Positions 11,189 to 24,000 of a DNA stretch of 64,000 bases are shown piece after piece (position 1 is the first letter of the stretch; every line of letters begins with the position of its first letter). A program made the position numbers and the translations under genes. The DNA is from Gymnothorax reevesii (lineage: Eukaryota; Chordata; Actinopteri; Anguilliformes; Muraenidae). The stretch spans positions 152,107,947 through 152,171,946 of the forward strand of contig CM056573.1 in the NCBI GenBank assembly GCA_029721435.1, written 5' to 3'. Below the pieces are notes generated by a model. That model ran no database searches, was not told the origin of the DNA, and saw only the letters and a list, made by a program, of their open reading frames with translations.

Positions 11189-12623
11189 ATGCAGAGCCAT
11201 ACCGTGCACATCAATGAACTGAAGAACTGGTGTCAAGGGGAGATACTAGATGAGACCTGTGCCTTGCTGACAATAGTCCCTGAAAACACAGAGATTGCAC
11301 AAATAGAAGAGACATTGCAGACTGTGAAGTGCTTGGGACGAGTAAGAGTCCGAGGAAGAATGTTGGGTGATGTTGTCAATGAAGTACTTGTACTTTGGGA
11401 GTGCAGAGAAAAAGTGATTGATCAAAACGTTCCAGATGAAGTGTCAGCACCAGAAGGAATGACACCATGGCCAATCATCATCATCGTAGCTGGAAGTTCA
11501 GGTCCTGAGGTAGGCTTTAGCACTAAATTGAGCACTTTTCTACAGGCTGAGGCAAAGTCTATGGAGTATGTGCCGGCTTTATTAACAGGACCACAGCCAG
11601 TCTCCTCCTCCACAGTATCCATCTTTCCTGCTGTTTGGGACCTGTTGGACAGGACGGCCAAACCATCTACGGAGAGTGGAGGGTACCGCCACCTGCAAAT
11701 CTTCTCTGGCACCTTGCCAACTCCAGCAGGGGAGGAGGAATGCAACTATTGGCTAGAGCAAGCTTACTTGATGGTCGAAGAGAGTGACGGTTCAACAAAG
11801 GATAAAAGGAGACGAATCATGGAGAGTTCAAAGGTACCAGCTGTAGACGTGATTAAAGCCGTGCGCCTATCTGACCCTGATGTTACTCCAGAAAAATGCC
11901 CAGAGGCTCTTGAAAGCGCCTTTGGACTGGCAGAGTCGGGAGGTGACTTGTATTTCACTTTTCAGCAGCAACAGCCTGGAGAAAAATTGTTTGATTTTTT
12001 GAGGAGGCTGGAGCGTTGCCTGTCCAGAGTAGTACTAAGAGGTGGCCTCCCAGCCAGTGATATGGACAAATCACGGATAGAGCAGTTACTCAAAGGGGCA
12101 GTGGATGCAGATCTGATGCTAATCCAACTGCGATTGAGAGAGAGGAGGGCCAAGCCACCAACTTTCCTTGAACTACTGCGTGAAATTCGAACAGAGGAGG
12201 AATATGAGGCTTCTAGGGCAAAGCTAAATCAGTCCGTGCGCACTGTACATACCAAACTTCAGGGGGAGAACAAACAGTCCGAGATACAAAGTCTGAGGGC
12301 TGAAATCAAGAAAGTAAAAATCAATGTTTGCAGCACTCGCCACACATCCTCATCAAAACGCCGAGGAGGAGAATGAAAAACCCCCAGTTAACATAGAACC
12401 AGCCATAGCTACTAGTTTAGACCCTGAAGTAGTAGCCCTAAAGAAACAAGTGAAACAACTACAACAGAAAGTGAATTCAAAAATGTCCCATCAGGCTGGA
12501 ACCATCCCAGCCATAATGACTGTAAATACACAATGCAGACAAAATACTGATTCAGAAGAACGTTTTTGTTACCGTTGCGGTGAAAATGGCCACATGGCAG
12601 GGAAAAGAACCAAAATAAAGTAA
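11189..12623 (+). pseudogene. gypsy copy C gag, PNMA-like, frameshifted near its end
   Basis: 11189-12376 is open for 395 codons. The N-terminal part contains LKNWCQGEILDE and a segment ending RVRVRGRM. This matches the general layout I know for the vertebrate PNMA (paraneoplastic Ma) N-terminal domain. The capsid follows from about residue 165 (LQIFSGTLPTPAGEEE, KRRRIMESSKVPA, GEKLFDFLRRLE), again PNMA-like. A frameshift near 12325 moves the frame; 12324-12623 continues with a coiled-coil-like Lys/Gln-rich stretch and a zinc knuckle CYRCGENGH in which the last cysteine is lost (GKR). PNMA genes are known to derive from Ty3/gypsy gag; here the gag is still inside its LTR element. Confidence 0.82.
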
Positions 12624-12734
12624 TCCAGAGGCTTATTCAAGCTCTTAAAAAGGCCAAAAGCAGTAACTCTCAGTCTACAAGTGACACTGCACCAAACTAA
12701 ACAGCCTGTACAGTCAGAAAGAGCGCAGTAGATA

Positions 12735-15700
12735 TGTTGAAGCTGGTGGGAATCCCAGAAGGCCATAGGGCCGCCATCCTTGGAGCCACGGAAAGTGAAT
12801 GGGCATCTGTGTAATGCCCTGTCGGACAGTGGTTCTAGGGTGCTGGCACAGCTGTGTGACGACACATCTGGAGTGTCCGTGGCCCATACCTTAATGATAA
12901 ACAGCATATGCCTTGAGAAAGAAATGAGCACTACTGAGTTACTGAAAGAAAAAGATTGTGATGGAGTAGGCTGTGTGAAGTAGGAGGGCCCTGGGCCCCT
13001 AATACTACCCGCAGGAGGCAGCTGTAACGCAATCTGCAAAGTTGCGCTTAGGCAGCCACAGCCTAAAGAAATCTTAATGGCTGATGCCTCCATCACAAAC
13101 CCTCTTCCAGCTGGTGTATTCTTGCAGTCCATGGTGATCCCAAGCAATACTGTAGATGTTAAGCAGTTTACAGTCCTGATCCAGAATGAATTGCTGAAAG
13201 ATGCAACTATAACAGTTGGTACTGTTTTAGGTTAACTGTGTGTTGCTGATGTTGTTACAGCAGTGTCAAGCCGGCAGCCAGCATCTGAGGAGTTTGATGC
13301 TACCTTGATTAACTTTGGTGGGTCACCTGTTCCTGAAATGTGGAAAACAAGGCTTCGTAAAAAGTTGTCTGAAAGGGCTGACTTCTTGCTACATGAACTG
13401 GATGTGGGACAACAAAAGGAGTGGAGCACACTATTCGCTTGTCAGACCCACGGCCAATTTCGTGAACGTTCCAGACGCATCGCTCCTACGGATATTGATG
13501 ATGTACCGTGTCATATCCAAAAGTTGTTCGTCACAGCCATCATCAAGGAATCAAAGAGCCCCTGTGTGTCCCCAATAGTAGTTGTCAGGAAGAAGAATGG
13601 AGAAGTAAGGATGTGCATCAACCTTCCGCATGCTCCACAGCCGTACCGTTCCTGACCAGTACACTACACCACACATCGATGATGCTCTGGACTGCCTATC
13701 AGGCAGTAAGTGGTTCTCTGTCCTATATTTGAGAAGCAGTTATTATAAAATAACCATGAGGGAAGAGGACAAGGAAAAAACTGCTTTCATTTACCTTCTA
13801 GGATTTTACGAGTTCGAGAGGACGCCACAAGGCATCACAGGAGCACCTGTTACTTTTCAACGCATAATGGAAAATGCAGTTGGTGACATAAACCTGCTCC
13901 AAGTATTAGTCTATCTTGACGACCTGATTGTTTTTGGCACTGCACATCAGGAACATGAGCAAAGACTACTGAAAGTCCTCGACAGGCTCCAAGAGGTGGG
14001 CCTCAACATTTCCCTTAACAAATGTCAGTTCTGCCAAACTAAGGTTAAATATGTGGGGCATATAGTGTCAGCTGAGGGGGTCGCAGCAGATCCAGCAAAA
14101 ATCAAAGCTGTTACTTCTTGACCTAAACCCACTAATTTGAAGACCTTGCGATCCTTTTAAGGATTTTGTGGGTATTATTGGCGATTTATCCACAATTACT
14201 CATCAATTGTCTGTCCTTTGACTGACCTCACAAAAGGGTATGCCCCCACCCAGCGGGGGAGAAAACCCAAAAAGGGACAAAGTGATGTCTACTTTGATGA
14301 ACGAGACCCACTTGGTGTCAGGTGGGACCAATCCTGCGCTGAGGCATTTGAAGAAATAAAGAACTGTCTCACAAATGCCCCAGTTCACCATATGTATTGC
14401 ACGTGGATGCCAGTCTGTCAGGACTAGGCGCCGTGCTGTATCAAGAGCACCCAGAGGGGCTGCGGCCAGTGGCATTAACCAGCCGATAGCTGAGCTCCTC
14501 CGAAAAGAACTATCCCATCCATCAATTGGAATTTCTGTCTCTTAAGTGGGCAGTAGTCGAAAAAATTCCATGATTATTTGTACGGAGCCCGTTTTACCGT
14601 ACGTACTGATAACAATCCACTAACGTATGTCCTTCCCTCAGCAAAGCTTAATGCTACGGGGCATCATTGGTTGTCTGATTTGTCAGTCTATGATTTTGAT
14701 ATCATTTACATACCTGGTAAGAACAACATTGACGCTGATCTGCCGTCAAGAATGGAATCAAGAGACACAGAGACTGAGTGGCAGAGTATCTCTCAGGCTG
14801 GAGTTAAATCCATATGCCAGCGAGTCAGTGTCCTGGGCTCTCCTGGAGACTCTCCTAAGTACATGGAACAGCTAGGAGCTCCTCCTGACTGTATTATGGA
14901 TGTGTATGCTTTTCCTACTCGCATGCAGCTCAACACTCTGGGACAAATGTCCAGGCAGGACTTAATGGCAGCTCAGGGTCAAGACACCTTGATAGGACCA
15001 ACGCTCCATGCTGTAAAATGTGGTAAATGGCCAGATGATGTGAAGTCCAACCCAGAGATGCTGGCTATGAAAAGAGAAACAGGAAAGCTAGTTATGAGAA
15101 ATGGGCTGCTCCACCGCGTGAGTACAAGTCATACAGGAGAAAAGACTACGACCTGCTGAATTCATGGCAGTAGTACTGAAGTCTATGCACGATGACTTAG
15201 GTCACCTAGGAGTAGAAAGGACCACAGACATGCTCAGAAGTCGGTTCTTCTGGCCAAAAATGGCTATGGATGTTGATCAATATGTAAAAAAATTGTGGAG
15301 ACTGTATCCTGAGAAAAAGCCCATGCAAAAAGGTCGCCCCCATGCACCAAATAGTGAGCACAGGGCCAATGGATCTTGTTTGTATCGACTTCCTCTCAAT
15401 GGAACCAGATTCCAAGGGAATAAGAAATGTGTTGATTATTACTGACCATTTCACTAGATATGCTCCAGCTTTTCCCACTAAAAATCAGAAGGCGCTGACC
15501 GTTGCTAGGGTCTTAGTGGAAAAATATTTTGTGCATTATGACATGCCAGCACAAATTCATTCCGACCAAGGAAGGGATTTTGAGTCCCGGCTCATAAAAG
15601 AGTTGCTGAGGATACTGGGCATAGGGAAATCACGCACCACTCCTTACCACCCACAGGGTGATCCCCAACCTGAACTATTCAACAGAACTTTGATGTCAAT

Positions 15701-16415
15701 GTTGGGCACCCTGAATCAAGAAAAGAAACAGCAATGGAGCCAGCATTTTAAGTACCTTGTGTATGCTTATAATAGCACCAAATGTGATGCCACTGAGTAC
15801 TCTTCATATTTTCTTATGTTTGGGAGAGAAGCCCGTCTTCCAGTGGATGTATGTTTTGGAACACGCACGGATGAAAAAGAGCACCTGCACTCCTCTTATG
15901 TTGCCAAATTGAAGGAAGACCTGCAAACAGGTCTGGCAGCAGAAGTCTCCAACAAGACGCACCTGCGAAACAAAAGGGCGTATGACCAGAGACTCCGTTT
16001 TCAAAACCTGGAGATTGGAGATCGAGTGTAACTAAAAAATCTTGTACTGAAAGTGAAGCACAAACTAGAGAACCGTTGGTGTGATGTTCCCTATATTGTA
16101 GTGGGAAAGATGCCAAACCTGCCTGTCTACCAGGTGAAACCCCAGAATGGGACCAGCAAGTTAAAAACGTTACACTGGGATAATCTCTTGCCAATTGGAG
16201 AATTTGTAGGGATGCCAATGCTGGACAACACCGAAGATGTGCAACTCAGACCAGCAACCCGAGAAAATGTACATAAGAGACATAAGATAGCCAAAACCGA
16301 CTACTCAGTACCAATGCAGGGTGGAACATCTGAGTCTTCTGATCTGGACTGTGACTGTCCACAGAAGCCATACAGATCATATCTGGAGTGGATATTCAAA
16401 GAAGGGATGAAATGA
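12735..16415 (+). pseudogene. gypsy copy C pol remnant (protease to integrase)
   Basis: A protease remnant keeps DSGS near 12819. RT begins in 13263-13655 (PIVVVRKKNGEVRMC) and continues after a frameshift in 13630-14121 (FQRIMENAV, then YLDD). A stop at 14121 and more breaks interrupt the connection to RNase H, whose parts are visible near 14400-14560 and 14578-14750 (RTDNNPLTYVL, IIYIPGKNNIDADLPSRM). The integrase zinc region (15164-15445) keeps HxxxH, but the CxxC position reads LYPEKK. The integrase core (15342-16031) keeps all three acidic residues (CIDF, HSDQG, QPELFNR). A C-terminal module runs to 16415. Confidence 0.85.
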
Positions 16416-16799
16416 ATACGGACAGACCAGAGCAAACAGGAGTATGTCTCCCCTTGAATGACAGGCTCTCAGAGAATCTCGGGAAGACCATGGTGAGACT
16501 GAGCCGGAGACCGTTTCTGAATCGGAGTCTGTTTCCAGTGAAGATGACAGACGACACTCTGGCAGTTCTAACAAAAAACTGACTCCAAAGCCAGCCAGGC
16601 CAAAAAGATCAGTGAAACCAGTTATGCGACTTACTTACGATGAGCCAGGAAAGGCTAGAGATCAACCTCTTACTATTGAACATAGAGGTGTTACCATAAA
16701 GAATGAGAAAAGTTGAGACAGCCTGTTCAAATAGCACCCTTCGCAGTGTTGTGTTGTAAAAGTTCAGTTCATTCAGTCTGATGAGGACATCAGATATTT

Positions 16800-16812
16800 A
16801 AATGGGGGAGGG
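16800..16812 (+). other. Polypurine tract of gypsy copy C
   Basis: AAATGGGGGAGGG lies immediately before the 3' LTR start TGTAAC. This is the expected position for the primer of plus-strand DNA synthesis. Confidence 0.75.
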
Positions 16813-18300
16813 TGTAACATGGTGAAAACGGTACATCATATGGTTTAAAATGTGTTTAAACAAATAAGTTTAAGTTTTCTCACAGAAACATTAAAAGGTA
16901 CCAAGTAATAAATCAGTTTTAAAGGTCAATGTGTAATTATAAATGCGTTTATTTTGAAGAGTTCACTGCAGTAATAGGAAGTAGTAGTATGTTGAGATGA
17001 AGAGTAATACTGGCCATTCATTGGTGTGTTAAGTCACAGCATGCGTGGCGGGAGAAAAGGGGGATGCTGGAGAGGTTAATTTTTCTGGTCGCTTGACTCA
17101 CTAAGTCGCGATTGTTAATTAAAATAAGTCCATATAAAGTTTTGCAAACCAGTTTGTAGTTGGTGTTTCAGATTATCTACTCGACGGTCTGTATCAAGAT
17201 ACTTCTACATATTTCCTGTGAACTGCGGGAGATATTTCTAACCGAAGTTTTTCCTACAGCTGTTCAGGCTGTTGCATTAGTTTCATACATGTGCAATAGC
17301 TCATTTAGCTAAATGTGCTTAGTTTCGCTAGCGTTCACTAACAAAGTGAATGGACTATTAGCCACTGTATAGCTAACCAAGCTTGCACTGAAGGCTACAG
17401 TTCATTGTTTTCGACGTGGAAACTTGGTGATTATTAACACGGGTTTTGGGCTATCAAGCTAGCACTTCAAGCTCCATTGAATTCGCGGTAGAAACCGCAC
17501 CCTTTTTAAACGTTCACCACCTGCATGTTTGTGGGACTGACAGTGAGGTTGGCTGCCATTGCAAGCGAGAGAGACCATGCCATCACCGGATGCCTGCTTG
17601 CTGTATTTTTTCATCTGAGTGCCGAGAGACTGGTAACGCTGCAGTGCAGACTGAACTCAAAACTAAGGTACCATACGTTTTTTTTGTTGCGCTCTTGCTT
17701 GAAAGAGTCATCAGTCTTGGGCTTCTCCGCTCCCAAGCGTTGCATCAGGCCTGCAACGGGGTTTGTTATTTTAATACCTGCCGGCTTGTGTGTGTGTGTT
17801 GTGCGTTTGAGTGTGGGCCCACTGATTTGGTGTTTATTTGAATAATTGGTAACATGTGTTTACTTATTGGTATTGGTACACTATATTGGTAACGTGATTT
17901 AAGGTATCTCATAATTCAAAAGGGAACATTCTGGTAATCCAATTCAATTGAAGAAAAACCGTCATGTTTCAAAGATGTACAGTTGAATCTAACGTTTTTT
18001 GTTTTGAATATTTCAAAAGTAAATAAGCATTTTACTACATTTCTTGTGATGCTTGTTTTTTCCCCCCTTTTTACTCGTGATATTACAGCATTAAAGGTGC
18101 ATTATAAGTGTTTAAATCATAAAAGTTTAAAGCAGATGCACTAAATAACTAAGGTCAGAATTCAGAATAATTGATTAATTAAACTCAAGACGGGGAAATT
18201 GTATTTAGGTAATAGGAAATTTAAGTACTTGTTGTTTAAGTGAAGGGATTTTAAGAACTCAGGGCCCTTCCCTAATAAATATAGGGATAAGTGGGTTACA
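16813..18300 (+). repeat. gypsy copy C 3' LTR, complete (1488 bp)
   Basis: Begins TGTAACATGG and ends GTGGGTTACA, with TGTAAC/GTTACA inverse ends. Its 3' half matches the 5' LTR piece at 10349-11092. It is much longer than the LTRs of copies A and B. Confidence 0.9.
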
Positions 18301-18360
18301 CCTGCATTTATATGATTGATATGGCTTTGAAAATCCAAAACTTTTACAGACTTCCACAGT

Positions 18361-18446
18361 GAAGCTTTCAAGAACAATTCATGAAGAATTCATGAGCAGT
18401 TATTAACTGCTCATGAATTCTTCATGAAATGTTCTTGAAAGCTTTG
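18361..18446. repeat. Near-perfect 86-nt palindrome
   Basis: Left arm GAAGCTTTCAAGAACA onward is repeated in inverse on the right with one clear mismatch in about 40. The centre CAGTTATTAACTG leaves almost no loop. It lies about 60 bases after the end of gypsy copy C. Possibly a foldback MITE; no function is evident. Confidence 0.85.
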
Positions 18447-21073
18447 CAGGGGATTGCAGCATTTATTTTCACCGTCCTTAGGACTGTCAAAAGCTGAGCA
18501 ACTTGCCTTAGAGCCCCTTTTATCCGTGACAACATTCAGAAAACAGAACGGATTCTCGCAGCCTTGCAAACTAATTTAAGAAAATTTGTGCTGCTCAACG
18601 AGCAACGCGAGCGCTGAAATTATAAAAACAATGATATTTTACGTCTTTATACACAGAGGACAATGCCTCAATTGTGTGGTATAATGCCATCCAAAGTGAA
18701 TTTAAGTTTTTACCAATTAGTCTCAGCAACTGTGGCTAATCGGGAGATCCTAACTGCGAGAGGTTTTGGTATTCAAGCATTTAAAAGGTGAGGTTTCCAA
18801 AGATCAAATTCAAAATCAGAAGATTCCCCAGCTAAAAATGTCTGCCCCCTGATATTGAAGCCAATTTGAAGACTCACAGGTTTAAAAATGCATTGCACTG
18901 GATTATCAATTATGCGTTTTAGATGCTTCAAGAATTCTACTTTCTGCTGAAATATACTTAGACGAAGAGCGGTCTCCTCCTTTCATGACCATTTTGTTTA
19001 ACTTTGCAAAGACAATAAGGACAGTCTTTGCTTTTACTTCATAAAACCCCAAATACCATGCTTGCTTATATCTAAATACAGCAACATTTTAAAAATTGCA
19101 AAGGCTTTCATTACCTACCCTGCTTGATAATACTATGGTAGCTAATAAACAATAAGACAAGAGAAAATGCAGCTTTTGTAGTACACTACATGGACATACC
19201 TTTAAATGGCCCACTATGAAATCCTATATCTGGATGAATAACAAACAATATTTTCTTTTAATAAACTCAAACAGGAACCAAAATTACCTGGGTTTATTTT
19301 TCATATATAAAGATGTATTCCTTTCAGAACCATACATTATACAAAGATGAGAGCTTACAGATAATGTAATAAAAAAGGACCAGATGCAACTTAATCCCTG
19401 CAGAAGAACTATGCTATTAATGAAACTATTAATTGTCCAAAACTAATCAGGTCACAGATTGTACAGGTCATTTATAAAAGCATGTTTAACAGACAGAAAC
19501 TAAGACAACATTCAAGGCTTATAGTGGGGCAGCATCATAGAGGAAATTAACTTTTTACAATATAGGTAATACACCATGGCGTTTGGAAAGGATCCATTTC
19601 AATTTGACATTGAAAAAAAATTAAGATCAATAGTGTATTTTTTATGCACAGGTAAAAAATACTTCCAAATGCACCAATAATACTGGTAAGTACACTTGAA
19701 GATTGTGGGGGTGATAAAACAAGAATGGAAAGGGTGTGTTTAAGGGATAAAAACCTATATTAATTGGAGTCAAAATAATGGAAACCTACTAGTTACATTA
19801 TCATTGTCACATGCATGCATCATGACCACAGATGCTTCACCAATGTGTTCTACATTCCACCGACAATTGTCTCTTAGCTTGTGAGTCAAAATTTAAGGTG
19901 CATGGTTTTGTACATATATATGCATATTGGTGAGCTGAGGCAACCCATTCTGAAATGCAAATTGGTTTGTGAATGTCGGAATGTGAAGAGTCAGAATCAG
20001 AATTTTGATTTTGAAGAAGACTTCTTGTTGAAACGTCAGTCACCTGCACCACAATAAATCACCAATAATAACTGTGTGCTCCAGGACTCTCTCCTTTGAT
20101 ATTTGATCATATATGCCCTTTTTTCTAAGGCAATGGTTTTTGGTTACAGTTTGTGAGCTGTAGCATGCATTTTTTCCTTAGTTTCAGGACAGAGTGATTT
20201 CTGAAACAGTCCCATTGACTTTTTAGTACATTGGGTTAAAACGCAATCTCGGGCTTTTTCCCAAGTGATAATTTGTGACAGGTGCATCTTTTCAATGAGT
20301 GGCTACTGGATGCAGAAGCTATACGCAAGCAGTTTGTATGGGGACTGATCCTTGCATTTCCAGCCTATACATGCAAGAAGTCTAAAAATAAAACTAAAGG
20401 GACACTCAAACTATTGTCATCGATGGAAGCATTTCACCCGTTTCGCAAATGCATATTCAACTGTTCAGAAACAAATTTTACATTTCAGAATGGTTCACAT
20501 CCATTCCCGAACATGGATACAAATGTCAAAACATTCTTCTAAATATTAATTTAAAAGTACAAGCAAAGAGATGTGGATGATAAAATATACTACTGAAGCA
20601 CCTTTTTTCAGAATCAAGATGCACACATTTGTAAATAGTACTGAAACTGATCTCATGCGATACAAACTCAATATTCAATGATGCAAAAATCAAAAATATG
20701 GAGAAACCTTACTTAACAGTGGACAACAGGAAAGTAAAGTATTGCATGTGTTGTTTAGAAAAAGAAATGCATTTCTATAAACTTGCACAATCAAATCAGT
20801 GGAAGTCTGAATCAATAACCATTTGTGACTTAGTTTTAATGTAAATATATACAAATGAATGGCAAGTAAATTTTGACCATAATACTCAGTCAGAATTTCA
20901 AACCGCGGTATTAGCAGGACCACATTTTTACAAGTATTAGGCATTCATATACACAGCAGCATATGTACACAATAACTACAACATGCAATTTTACTATGTG
21001 AAATGAACAGGATATTTACATAATGCCACTTTGTGTTCCCAACATCAAAGAGCACGAGGCTGTCCCCAAGATG
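18447..21073. other. Gene-free stretch downstream of the zinc-finger gene
   Basis: AT-rich sequence with no convincing frame, between the TE nest and the stop codon of the zinc-finger gene. As the gene is on the minus strand, its 3' UTR should lie in the right part. Minus-strand AATAAA is present at 19293-19298 and again near 18464, and ATTAAA near 20836. Which of these is used cannot be decided from sequence. Confidence 0.5.
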
Positions 21074-24000
21074 CTATAAAACATTTTCACCAACAACATT
21101 TTCCACAACTGGGGGCACTGGTAAAGGGGGGTTAGTGCCTTGTAAGTTCTGCGTAGACGTCCGATTGGTGACTGGGCTGGAATGGGAATGCAAAGGGGGT
21201 GTAGATGACAGAGGCGAGGCAGGCGAGGCAGACGATGCATGACTTTTCTGATGTTCTTCCAGAAGATGGAAAAAAGCAAAAGCCTTGTCACATTCTGTAC
21301 ACTCATACACCACCTGCCCAACATGAGTTTCCTGGTGCCGCCTCAAGGATGAAAAATGAATGAAAGACTTGTAGCACATGTCACAACGGTAGTCACCTCC
21401 AAATTCATCCAAAGCAGCTTTGATAGATTTCGTGCTGCGTGGAGAATTATCTTGGGTGTCAACTGATAAATTCTGGCTAGTTTTGTTGTGTAGATCTTTG
21501 TGTATCTGATATGCTTTCGAATTATCAAAAGTTAGAGGACACATATCACAACGGTAGGGCCGCTGATGGATGCGCTGGTGTTTCTTGAGATATCTCTTTT
21601 GAGCAAAGCACTTGCCACACACTTGGCACTTGAAGGGGCTGCAAGTGGTGTGCTGCCTTTGATGTTCCACAAGACTCGATTTAGAAGGAAATCTTTTAGA
21701 ACAGGCTGGGCAATTAAAGAAGTCTTCCCCAACATCAATGTCCTCTTCCTCTTCAGCGTTTTGCACTGCCATATTTCGTGGAGATGTCATCTGTTTATTC
21801 AAAAGGGAGGAGGATGGTTTTTGTTGGACATGATCTCTGAGCTCAGTCTTCTCATGGGAACAACTGTGTTGACGGAATGAATCACTTCCCAGAAAACTAT
21901 CACCACACTCTGTACATTCATACTGAGTAGAAGCAGTGAGATGACATTGCTCGTGCTGTGCAAGGTTCTCTTTGCTTTGGAAATTCTCACCACATACTCT
22001 GCACTTGTAAGTGTCCTCAGCATGTACTGAAAGATGCTCAGCCAATTCTAGGGCATGGCTAAAACTGTGTGGGCATATTGGGCATTTATATATGTTCTCT
22101 GGATTGTTATTCCTTAAATCTGAAATGGTCTTTGTGCACAGATTCTCGGCATCAATTTCAGTCTCATCAATCCCATGCCTCTTCATGTGATTGAAGAAAT
22201 CATGCCGGTAGCTGAAACGTATGTGGCAATGCTCGCACTGGTAGAGGTTTGTTCTTGATAACTGATGGCTGAGTTGGTGTTTCTTCAGGTGTGCTCCACA
22301 AAGGAAATGCCGGTTGCAGTCGGTGCATGAATATGGACGTTCTGTGGCTGCAAGACATCCATGCTCTGATAGCTGCTCTGGATCTGGGAATCGTTCACAG
22401 CAAATCCCACAGCGATATTTCAGCTGATCTGCATTAAGTGGAAGAAGGGATGATTTTAAGTCCTGTGGTGGTAGTAAGGGGGGAAGCCTCTCCTCTGGTT
22501 CAGTGTGTGTCTTGCGGTGCTCCGCTCGGCTAAGCTTGCATGTAAAAGTACGCTCACACAAGTCACAGGGAAAGTTTTCATCACGGTGAATGGTCATGTG
22601 CTCTGCAAGTTGTGCAGGTCCTGCAAAGCTGAGCTGGCATTTTGGGCAACGATGGGGGCGGTTCTTCCCATGACTGTGCTTGTGTTTGCGTAAAGTAAAT
22701 AATGATACAAAGCCACGTCCACAGGTTTGGCATTGGAACTCCGACTTGTGGCTACGCTGGTGTTGCTGCAGATTACTCAGCAAGAAAAAACACTTTCCGC
22801 ATTCTTCACATTCATGCGGCTTCTCACCAAGATGGCAGCGCTGATGATCTTCTAAGGTTTCTGATGTAGTGAATGTTTTGCCACAGACATGACACGGAAA
22901 GTAGGGAGCAGAGTCAGAGTCATCATCATCTTCATTCTCATCCGTCCCTTCATGGTTCTCCTCAATATTGACAGAGAAATCCAATTCTGATTTAGAGACC
23001 TGTCCTTTCTTCTGATCATTCAAAAGTGCCTCCTTCCGCCGTCCATGATGCTTCATCCTACAGTGTTTCTGATATGATGATTTTATTGTATAAGACTTAT
23101 TACAGAACTGGCAGGCAAAGACATCAACATTCTTTTTCGGACCATGCACAGCAGTGGTATGGATGTTTAAGGATGTGTTAGTCCAAAATCTAAGGTTGCA
23201 CAAACTGCAGGCAAATGGACGATTGGGGTCATGACACTGCCTGTGAAGATCCAGATCTGAGGGATGACGGAATGTCTTTGGACACTCAGGGCATGTGTAA
23301 GGCTTAATACTTTTGTGCGTCTTCAAGTTTCGTGATGGCACTCCCGGCTGATTAAAAACCTTGCCACCTTGGCTGCGGTGGCAACGCTGTTTTCTTTCGT
23401 GCTCCTCACGACCATGGTCCTCCAAATGGCTAATAAGCAGCAGCCCATCTGTGAAGCTTTGATCACATTCTGAACATTGATACTTGTGTACAACATTACA
23501 AGGAGATTCAGGAGAATTTGGTTTCTCGTTAACCTCAGCTGAATCAATATTCTCTCGGTTACCTTCCTTGCAAGAAAACTTTGTCTGCAGCACCCCAGTC
23601 CCTGTAGTTTTGGATCCACTGTTAAATACCAGAACAGTATTCTTAACTGGAGGATGCATGTCTGATTGGTTTGGGCTCTCTATATTTGGCTCTTCCTTTG
23701 CTGCCACTGGAACGGAACAACATACTCTATGATGTTTCCTAAGTCTGCTCTTACTCCAGAAGCCCTTCTGGCATTTCTTACAAAAGAAATTAAAGTGACC
23801 AAAATGGGTGCGCAGATGCATTCCAAGCCCACTGTTGTTAAAGAAACGCAAGTTGCAATATGGGCACAGGAAAGGCTTATCCATATCACTCACACTTTCA
23901 ACAACAGTCATGTTTTCAGTTAAATTGCAGTCTGTCAACTCATTCACTTCATAGCCTTCATCCGCTGGTTCATCCTTGACTTTCCCAATTCTAGATAACT

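Larger units (their letters stand above)
10349..18300 (+). mobile_element. Ty3/gypsy LTR retrotransposon copy C with PNMA-type Gag
   Basis: Plus-strand element: part of the 5' LTR (10349-11092), internal region (11093-16812) and complete 3' LTR (16813-18300). The first part of the 5' LTR must lie beyond the left window edge, because gypsy copy A was inserted there. Near the start of the internal region is TGGGGGCACCGATGGGA, a primer-binding-like stretch. A purine tract (AAATGGGGGAGGG) precedes the 3' LTR. Stops and frameshifts interrupt gag, protease, RT and RNase H, so it is inactive. The left target duplication is outside the window; the right flank begins CCTGC. Confidence 0.9.

Noticed and set aside
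11189..12376. A domesticated host PNMA gene
   Set aside because: It is flanked by LTRs, a primer-binding-like site and a pol remnant, and is frameshifted near its end, so it is part of a retrotransposon.
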